Assembly (NCBI GenBank): GCA_013350285.1
Contig: JAAXWG010000004.1
Coordinates: forward strand, 148,492-212,491
DNA length: 64,000 nucleotides
Direction of reading: 5' to 3'
Source: Candidatus Altimarinota bacterium
GTDB lineage: Bacteria; Patescibacteriota; Gracilibacteria; BD1-5; UBA6164
A program made the translations under genes and the position numbers. Below are positions 57,241 to 64,000 of the stretch, piece by piece. The notes under the pieces are model-generated. The model did no database searches. It saw only the letters and a list, made by a program, of their open reading frames with translations, and was not told the origin of the DNA. The first letter of the stretch is position 1; every line of letters begins with the position of its first letter.

Positions 57241-57967
57241 AGAAATCTTAAAATTAGAAAATATAAAGCTATCCTATGATAATAAAAAAACTTATGCCCT
57301 CAAAGATATAAGTTTTTGACTTATGAGTGGAGAAATTTTGAGTATTATCTGAATCAATGGAAGTGGAAAAACAAGCTTACTTAAAATAATTGCTTCTCTT
57401 TTAAAACCAAGTTCTTGAAAAATCACAAGACACTATAAAAATCTTGCTTATGTTCCTCAGAAAATAAATATTGATGATTCTTTTCCTCTGCTTGTAGAAG
57501 AATATATAAAAATTTACAATGAAAAAGTAAGCCAAGAAGAAATATGAGAAATCTTAGCAAAATTTCATTCTTCTCATTTGATTGGAAAAAAAATACATAA
57601 ACTTAGTGGGGGAGAACTACAAAAAGTCTTGATTGTATCAGCACTTTTATCTCATCCAGATTTGATTTTGCTTGATGAACCGACAGCAGGAATAGATATG
57701 ATTGGAGAGGAGATTTTTTATGAGATGATAAAAGAAGTCAAAGATTTTTTTCCTCAACTTTCTATTATTCTTGTTTCTCACAATATTCGTCTTGTTTACA
57801 AAAATTCACACAAAGTTATCTGCCTCCACGAAAATAATTTTTGTTGTCATGGGACACCGCTAGAAGTAGGAAATAATCCGACAATAAAAAAGATTTTTTG
57901 AGAATATGTGCTTCCATACGAGCATCATCCACATGCTCATAATGAACATACAAAAACAAAAAAATAA
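57233..57967 (+). CDS. znuC: Zinc ABC transporter ATP-binding protein
   Basis: The 244-residue ATPase has Walker A SIIGINGSGKTSLLK, Q-loop LAYVPQKINID, signature HKLSGGELQKVLI, Walker B LILLDEPTAGID and H-loop ILVSHNIRLV. One Walker A glycine is UGA. The C-terminus EYVLPYEHHPHAHNEH is His-rich, a feature of zinc importers. ATG at 57233 overlaps the end of znuA, so the subunits are translationally coupled. Confidence 0.93.
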
Positions 57968-58004
57968 AAAAATTTACTTTCTCTTTATTTATTTTTAATA
58001 ATCT

Positions 58005-58811
58005 ATGCTAGAAATACTTCACTATCCTTTTTTTCAAAATGCTATTATTTGATGAATACTAATAAGTCTCATTGCATCAATATTAGGTATTCTTGTCGTG
58101 ATGAGAAAAGAAGCAAATGTTACTCATTCTATTTCAAATTTTTTGTTTTTATGAATTGCTGTTTCTTTGCTTTTTAATGGAAATTATTATCTTTATTCTT
58201 TTTTGTTTTGAATTATTGGAAGCTTTTTGATTTTTTTTATAGAAAAAACAAGATTTATTACAAAAGAGTCAACAAAAGAAATTATTTCTCAAGCCTGAAT
58301 TGCATGAGGAATTTTTACGATTTGATTTCTTTGAAACCTGAGCCTTGATATCAATAATTTTTTATTTTGATCAATCCTTTTTATCAATCGCTCAGACTTA
58401 ATACTTTTGAGTATTTTACTTCTTATTTTATATCTTTGTTTTTACTTTTTTTGAAAGAGATTTTTATCCGTCATTATCAATCAAGATATAGCAAAAACAA
58501 GATGAATCAAAGTAGATATTTATAATCTTGTTTTTTTGATATTTTTATCTATTTTTATTTCTGTCAGTATAAAGATTTTTTGAATTCTTTTGATAGGAGC
58601 TTTTTTGGTCATACCAGCAAATATTTCAAAAATAATTTCTCCTAGTTTGAAGCTAAGTTTTGTCATATCTTCTTTGATTTCAATACTTTGAGTAGTACTT
58701 GGATTATTTATTTCTTATTTTCTCAACACATCAAGTGGAGCAACAATAGTCCTTATCTTGATATTATTTTTTATGTTCTCTATTTTTTGGGCAAAAAAAG
58801 GAAAAACATAG
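58005..58811 (+). CDS. znuB: Zinc ABC transporter permease
   Basis: The 268-residue protein has seven to eight membrane segments of the ABC-3 family. Typical spots are FFQNAIIGGILISLIASILG at the start, GILVVMRKEANVTHSISNFL, SQAGIAGGIFTIGF and GILLIGAFLVIPANISKII near the C-terminus. It forms the channel of the Znu system with ZnuC and is the last gene of the operon. Nearly all membrane-packing glycines are UGA. Confidence 0.92.
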
Positions 58812-59062
58812 AGTAATTTTTATATTTACTCCATTCTCTTGCTGAGAAAGTTATATTATTGAGTAAAATACATTTTTGCTCTTTTTTATTGTGAAAATAA
58901 AAAATCAAAACTCCAAAAATTAAAATAGAGTTTTTGGCTCCGATACTTTGAAAGTTTATATCTGAAAAATAGTTTTTGGAGTAAAAATGAATTATTTTTT
59001 AACTTGATTTATTATCAATTACAGTTATATTATTTTAGAATATTTAAAAAATATAAAAAAAT

Positions 59063-59266
59063 ATGAAAGTAGAAATAAATATAGAATGACTATTAGAAAA
59101 GAAAAATATGAAGTTAAGTGATTTAGAGAAAAAAGTATCACTTAGTTATCAACAACTGTGGAATATAAAAGAATGAAGAACGACAAAAGTGAGTTTTGAA
59201 ACAATTTGAGAGCTTTTGAAAGGGTTTAAATGTAAACCAAATGATTTATTTAAAATAACTAAGTAA
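59063..59266 (+). CDS. Cro/C1-type helix-turn-helix regulator
   Basis: The 67-residue protein is a minimal HTH_3 domain: LLEKKNMKLSDLEKKVSLS, YQQLWNIKEGRTTKVSFETI and GELLKGFKCKPNDLF. Such proteins are phage, plasmid or toxin-antitoxin regulators. It ends five bases before the RhuM gene, so they form a unit. About 250 bases upstream hold only a weak ACTCCAAAAA/TTTTTGGAGT inverted repeat. Confidence 0.85.
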
Positions 59267-59271
59267 GTAAT

Positions 59272-60288
59272 ATGTCAGAAATAAATTCTTGAGAAATTAT
59301 TTTTTATAACTCAGAAGAGTGAGATATAAAAATTAATGTGATTTTTGAAAATGAAACTATTTGGCTTTCACAAAAACAAATGTGAGAGTTATTTGATACA
59401 TCTAAACAAAATATTAGTTTACATCTTCAAAATTGTTTTGAAACATGAGAAATAAACGAAGAAGCAACTGTAAAGAATTTCTTGACAGTTCAAAAAGAAT
59501 GAGAAAGAGAAGTAAAAAGAGAAGTAACTTTTTATAATTTAGATGCTATTATTGCAGTATGATACAGAGTAAATTCATATAAAGCAACAAAATTTAGAAT
59601 TTGGGCTACAAATGTATTGAAAGAGTATGTTATAAAATGATTTGTAATGGATGATGAAAGACTAAAAAACTGAAGTCATTTTGGAAAAGATTATTTTGAA
59701 GAGTTACTTGCTAGAATTAGAGAGATTAGAGCAAGTGAAAGAAGATTTTATCAAAAGATAACTGATATTTATGCAACAAGTGTAGATTATGATTCAAAAG
59801 CTCAAATAACAAAAGATTTTTTTGCTGAAGTACAAAATAAGTTTTTATTTGCTGTATCTTGAAGTACAGCTCCAGAATTGGAATATCATAGATCAGATTC
59901 AAGTAAGCCAAATATGTGACTTACAACTTGGAAATCACAAAAAACTTGATGAAAGATACTTACAACTGATATAAAAATCTGAAAAAATTATTTAACAGAA
60001 GAAGAACTTACAAATTTAAATTTACTTGTATCTTGATATTTAGATTTTGCTGAATTACAAGCAAGAAATTGAAAAGTAATGAAAATGCAAGATTGGATAG
60101 ATAAAACAAGGAGTTTTTTAGAGTTAAATGATATGAAAGTTTTAGATTGAAAATGAACTATATCAAAAATACAAGCTGAAGAAAAAGTAGAAAAAGAATT
60201 TGAAAAATTTAGAGTATTACAAGATAAGGAGTATATTTGAGATTTTGATAAGTTTGTAAAGGAAGTTACAAGTAAAAGTTTAAAATAA
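59272..60288 (+). CDS. RhuM-family protein
   Basis: The 338-residue protein has the RhuM pattern: IIFYNSEEGDIKINVIFEN, ETIWLSQKQMGELFDTSKQN, VQKEGEREVKREVTFYNLDA, IIAVGYRVNSYKATKFR and a long charged C-terminal half with ASERRFYQKITDIYA and DIKIGKNYLTEEEL. RhuM was named from a Salmonella pathogenicity island; homologues occur in mobile elements and beside restriction-modification genes, with no confirmed activity. Here it follows an HTH gene and precedes a decayed R-M remnant, a typical setting. Confidence 0.9.
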
Positions 60289-60301
60289 TTTTAATTTTCT
60301 A

Positions 60302-60403
60302 AAAGAGCAAAAAGATTTGGAAGATGAAATTGATAAAATGGTTTATGAATTGTATGGTCTCTCTTGAGAAGAAGTGAAAGTTGTGGAGGAGAGTTTAGTT
60401 TAG
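60302..60403 (+). pseudogene. Remnant of a type IIG restriction-modification enzyme C-terminus, copy 1
   Basis: The frame KEQKDLEDEIDKMVYELYG then LSGEEVKVVEESLV and TAG has the terminal motif (IDxxVYELYGLxxEExxxVE) of type IIG, Eco57I-type and PglX-like methylases. There is no start codon and no methylase body. A second diverged copy lies at 61432. Confidence 0.65.
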
Positions 60404-60419
60404 ATTTAAAAAATAGAAT

Positions 60420-61418
60420 ATGAAAAAAGCTAATTTTTATATACATTATGAATTAAATGAATTAGATTCTATAGATTTAGAATCTTTATGAAAATCAATT
60501 ATTTGATTTAATTCTCTTTTAAAAGAAGCTTTCAAAATATCTAATATTGATTGAGAAATTGAAATTCAAGCAATTCAACCTAAAGAAGGTTCAATAATTC
60601 TTCCAATATTGTTTGATTTAGCACTAAATCATTCAGATTTATTATTTTGAAATGTAGAAAATTTTTTAAACTTTCTAAAAACTACAAATACCGATTTATA
60701 TAACCAAGCAAATCAATATATTCAGGATTTTTGATACTCAACTGCAAATGAGATAAAATTTTGGAGTAATGAAATTATAAAATGAAATACATCACTACAA
60801 AAAGATTTTAATAATTTTGCAGATAAAAGATCTTGAGAATTTTGGTTATATACATTAGTTGGGGGATACTTATTAAAAGAGTTTATGTTTTTTATTATTA
60901 AAAAAACAAAAGAACTAAAAAATAAAAATATTCCAGATAATGAAACTCCTACAAGTTATTTTTCTAAAATAAAGAAATTATGAAAAAGATTTAAAGGAGC
61001 TTTATTTCCATTAAAAACTTGAGATGTAAAAGAAATATGATTTTCTAAAACCTGAAATAAAAAGGATATTGATGAAAATACTAAAATTACCCCTAAAAAT
61101 ATGGGGGATTATCTTCCAGATTCAGAAGAAGTTATGAGAAATTATAAAAATTGAACAGAATATAATTTTACTTGAGAAATTAAAAACTTTCAAAGTAGTA
61201 GATGAGATTTTTTAAAAATAAAAGTTGAAACTGATGAATGAAAAAAATTACTTGTTTGCAAACCTTGGGAATGACACACAACAGAAGAATTTATTCAATA
61301 CTATAAAAAGAAAGTGTTCTTTAAAGCTGAAGTCTTAAGAGAATCTATGTTTCAGATACCAAAATTAAAAATAATACCTCAGTCAATGGATAATATACAA
61401 AAATCTTTTTTAGAATAA
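60420..61418 (+). CDS. Hypothetical protein with one membrane segment
   Basis: The 332-residue protein starts with FYIHYELNELDSIDLESLG and an EIEIQAIQPKEGSIILPIL segment, which recalls N-terminal domains of other uncharacterised island proteins with an EGSF/L pattern. A membrane helix lies near residues 140-160 (FWLYTLVGGYLLKEFMFFII), so the N-terminal and C-terminal domains are on opposite sides or the helix is a hairpin anchor. The rest is basic and polar, with an OB-like YNFTGEIKNFQSSRG to VFFKAEVL region. It sits between two copies of the R-M remnant. Confidence 0.65.
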
Positions 61419-61431
61419 AAATTTATAAAAT

Positions 61432-61518
61432 TTTGAAAAAGAATTTGATAAAATAGTTTATATTTTGTGTGGTTTGTATGAGGATGAAGTGATAGTAGTT
61501 GAAGGATGTTTGTTTTAG
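61432..61518 (+). pseudogene. Remnant of a type IIG restriction-modification enzyme C-terminus, copy 2
   Basis: FEKEFDKIVYILCGLYEDEV then IVVEGCLF and TAG is a diverged copy of the fragment at 60302 (FDKxVYxLxGLxxxEVxVVE). The copies bracket the gene at 60420, so this gene and its flanks may have arisen by insertion, duplication or recombination at R-M gene ends. Confidence 0.55.
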
Positions 61519-61535
61519 ATTTTAATTTAATTAAA

Positions 61536-62825
61536 ATGGATAAAAAAGAAATTATCTTAAAGTATTATAATGATATTTTAAAATTGAAAGATGATTTGGA
61601 TAATGAAATGGAATGATTTATGATAGAATCAATATCTTCAGTAGCAATTATTTTAGCACATCTAAAATGTATGGCTGATTACAACGATTTAATTAAAGAT
61701 AAGATTTTTTTGAGTCCATATAGTTTTAATTATGATAAAATTATTACACAAGAAATTATTAATAAAATTTATAGAATTAGAAATGAAGATAATATTAAAG
61801 AAATTGAAAAAGGATTATCTGAAATATATTTAAGTATAATAAAACATATAAATGAAAATAAATTTGAAAATTTATTTTGACAGCTCTGAGATTGTATTTC
61901 ATGAATTACGAAAAAAGAAGTAGAGAATTTTCAATTAGTTAATCCTGAATTAAAGTATAATGAGTTAATGGATAAGATATTAAGAGAACAGGAATTAAAA
62001 AACAAAACTCCAAATATTACAAAAGAAGAATTTTTTGAAAAATATCCAGAATTTTTTGAATCTATTGATAAGGATTGATTAGTTAATATCTCTAATTTAG
62101 AAATTAATTGGAATAAAGAATGATTTTATTATAAAGATTATTTTATTTATTATGATGATTTATTCTTAAAATTATGAATTATTAATTCTTTTATTTATGA
62201 ATATTTACCATTTTATAATAAAAGTAAAAGCTATTTACAATTTAAAATTAAAGTAAATTTAGATAAAATTATATGTAAGAGTAATTATAAAGAATTAATG
62301 TTGCTTTGATGAATGTATTTTTGACCAGAATTTTCTATTGATAAATTTTTTACCAAATCTGATAAAACTTTATTAATAAGAAAACAAAGATTAAATCCTA
62401 AGTTTTCAAAATATTTTTGAAATAATTTAACTTTTACTGATTTTTATATAGATCAAATAAATAATTCATTTTTGATTGAAGAAATATGAGAAAATAAATA
62501 TAATGACATTTATTTAAATAGATTAATTCATTCAGAGTTTGATATTAATAAAGAAAAAATTAAACATTTTGATGGTTCTGTGTTATTTTATGATTTTGAT
62601 AATTTAAATAAAAGAAAAGAAGTATTATTGTCTACATATCCAAAATTATCAAATAGTAAATATAAACTTTTTAGAATAGATTGATTACTAGATTTTGAAG
62701 ATTATAAAAATATTCTTTTTTGATTTTATGATTGAAATGAAATGATTTTAGAATATTTTAATTTAGATGAATATAAAGAAAAATATAAAGATATTTTAGA
62801 TTATGAAAATTGAATTGATTATTAA
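61536..62825 (+). CDS. Hypothetical protein of the accessory region
   Basis: The 429-residue protein is not recognised. The N-terminal 120 residues are helical (YYNDILKLKDDLDNEMEGF, EIEKGLSEIYLSIIKHI). The C-terminal half is mixed alpha/beta, rich in Asn, Asp, Phe and Tyr, with LLGGMYFGPEFSIDKFFTK and VLFYDFDNLNKRKEV. There are no membrane segments. It lies 65 bases before the Mrr-like gene on the same strand; the three genes 60420-63721 have similar spacing and may act together. Confidence 0.65.
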
Positions 62826-62890
62826 CAATATTAAATCTTTGTAAAACTCCCTAAAATATGCTAAAATAAAATCATCTTAACAAAAATACT

Positions 62891-63721
62891 ATGAATTTTA
62901 ATAAACTATCTAAATATTTTTCTTGAAAACTTCCAAACTCTGAAAAAATGAATATTTCAGAGTTTGTTAAAGTTCTTTGAAATTTAGATATAGAATGAGA
63001 TTTTATAAGTGAATATTGAACAAAGTTTTGAAGTGTAAAAACTGATTATGATAATCTATTTCAAGCAATTTATAATTCTGATGATGGTAAAAATAAAATT
63101 TATAGAATTTTAAAAACTTTTGAATTATCGAAAAGTTTTTTAGAAACAATTGATTATAGTAAAGAAGTAATTTTTGAAAATGAAGAGAAAACTACTTCAA
63201 AGGAATTATTTGATATAGAATTAGTAGAAAAATTTTTAGTAAAAGCAACTGAAGATGAATTTGCAAGATATTTGATGATTCCTCTAATGGAAGAAATGTG
63301 ATTTAAACAACTTTCTTTTTATGGAAAAGTAACTGAAAAAGATTATTGACTTGATATGTATCCAGTATTATTTGAAACTCCTTTTTGAGACCATCAAATC
63401 TTATGAATACAATTCAAAAAAACAAATATAGGACATTGATCTACAAATACAGAATGGAAAAATCTTAAATCTGAGTTAGAAGATGCTTTTGATCATAATT
63501 GAGAACATACATCATTAAATTGAAGTAAAATCAAAATTGATTGAATCATTACAATTACAAGTTGAAAAAAAACATCATTAAAACTAGATAGTGATCTGAA
63601 TGAAAAATTTAAAGGAAATTATGTTAGAATTTATGATATTGAAGATATTATAAAATGGTGTCAAAAATTTCAACTACCAATAAACTTAAAATCTACTTTA
63701 GAAAGTATATATAAAAGATAA
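62891..63721 (+). CDS. Putative PD-(D/E)XK nuclease, Mrr-like
   Basis: The 276-residue protein has a C-terminal region like the catalytic domain of Mrr-type type IV restriction enzymes: ARYLMIPLMEEMGFKQLSF, then EKDYGLDMYPVLFETPFG (the D in GLD) and HQILGIQFKKTNIG (the QxK variant of ExK), then a helix LKSELEDAFDH. The N-terminal 95 residues are helical and could recognise DNA. It may cut modified or foreign DNA. The nuclease fold is inferred from motif spacing only. Confidence 0.55.
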
Positions 63722-63908
63722 AAAGACTTATGATGAAAAAAAGAAAACTCTATCAACTGAAAAAATACAATTAGAAGAATCTTACAATGCAATAAATGGG
63801 TGAGATAACAATATTATAGAAATTATAGAAAATCTGTGCGAACTCGTAGAAAAGCCTGCCCAAGTAGCTATAAAAATGGAAATGATACAAAAAAGTGAAA
63901 AATCATAG
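63717..63908 (+). pseudogene. C-terminal fragment, possibly of a site-specific recombinase
   Basis: A frame without a start codon reads TYDEKKKTLSTEKIQLEESY then NNIIEIIENLCELVEKPAQV and ends KMEMIQKSEKS with TAG. The coiled helix followed by a second helical segment is like the C-terminus of large serine recombinases, but homology is not certain. It overlaps the end of the Mrr-like gene by five bases in another frame. Confidence 0.35.
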
Positions 63909-63944
63909 AGAGCGATGCAGTGCAAACTTATTATAAACAACAAA

Positions 63945-63977
63945 AAAGAGCTTATTATAAAGGAAAACAAGCTCTTT
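63945..63977 (+). terminator. Hairpin terminator at the right edge
   Basis: AAAGAGCTT (63945-63953) pairs with AAGCTCTTT (63969-63977) around a 15-base loop and is followed by a T-rich stretch. It could end transcription of the accessory genes. Confidence 0.55.
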
Positions 63978-64000
63978 GAGGGTATTAAATTTTTGGTACT

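Overview
The window is a very AT-rich bacterial chromosome segment in which UGA is a glycine codon (genetic code 25). With UGA as a stop almost every gene is shattered. With UGA as Gly, long intact frames appear that all end in TAA or TAG, and UGA falls on invariant glycines: the PP-loop of MnmA, the Walker A motif of the ABC ATPase, the GTKP motif of PurM, the GATase of PurL. This points to the candidate-phyla lineages Gracilibacteria (BD1-5/GN02) or Absconditabacteria (SR1). I cannot tell which, and the UGA-reading tRNA-Gly(UCA) is not in the window. All coordinates below use this code.

Left part (1-23.6 kb): a HisI-like fragment; mnmA; three tandem unknown genes with near-identical leaders; a small membrane protein, a DUF167 protein and a tandem HD-domain protein. 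On the plus strand follow a GT4 glycosyltransferase and a short hrcA. Then come housekeeping genes: trxA, eno, gpmI, tRNA-Lys, truB, lepB, an orphan ABC ATPase, an FtsA/PilM-like ATPase with a TPR protein, a nitroreductase, dps, an MFS transporter and a surface-sugar set (GT32, DedA-like, TrmB-like regulator, PHP esterase, nucleotidyltransferase, GT2).

23.6-30 kb: a small palindromic repeat, a structured intergenic segment, a 1069-residue protein with a C-terminal TOPRIM-like domain, a tRNA cluster (Pro, Ile, Gly), folD and an envelope protein.

30-54 kb: a purine block. purL-purN-purD-purM form a minus-strand operon (steps 2-5 of IMP synthesis); purA lies at 52.6-54.3 kb, next to a FolD-FchA fusion and a FolD-like protein that could supply 10-formyl-tetrahydrofolate to PurN. 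De novo purine synthesis is unexpected in this kind of reduced genome. Between them lie ssb, a 1739-residue PKD-repeat surface protein with a cytoplasmic tail of eight PxWLK/Q motifs, an MgtC/DUF4010 membrane protein, a HEPN-like protein, a MutY that has lost most of its iron-sulfur ligands, and an unusual ferric-reductase/double-rubredoxin/flavin-reductase fusion.

54-64 kb: a second copy of the MFS transporter, a Zur-ZnuA-ZnuC-ZnuB zinc-uptake operon, then an accessory stretch: an HTH protein, a RhuM protein, two decayed copies of a type IIG restriction-modification C-terminus flanking unknown genes, an Mrr-like PD-(D/E)XK protein and a possible recombinase remnant. This looks like a defence or mobile island that continues past the window edge.

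Few genes show a clear Shine-Dalgarno sequence. Many are preceded instead by a T/A-rich leader with TTAATTTTTTAA-like cores.
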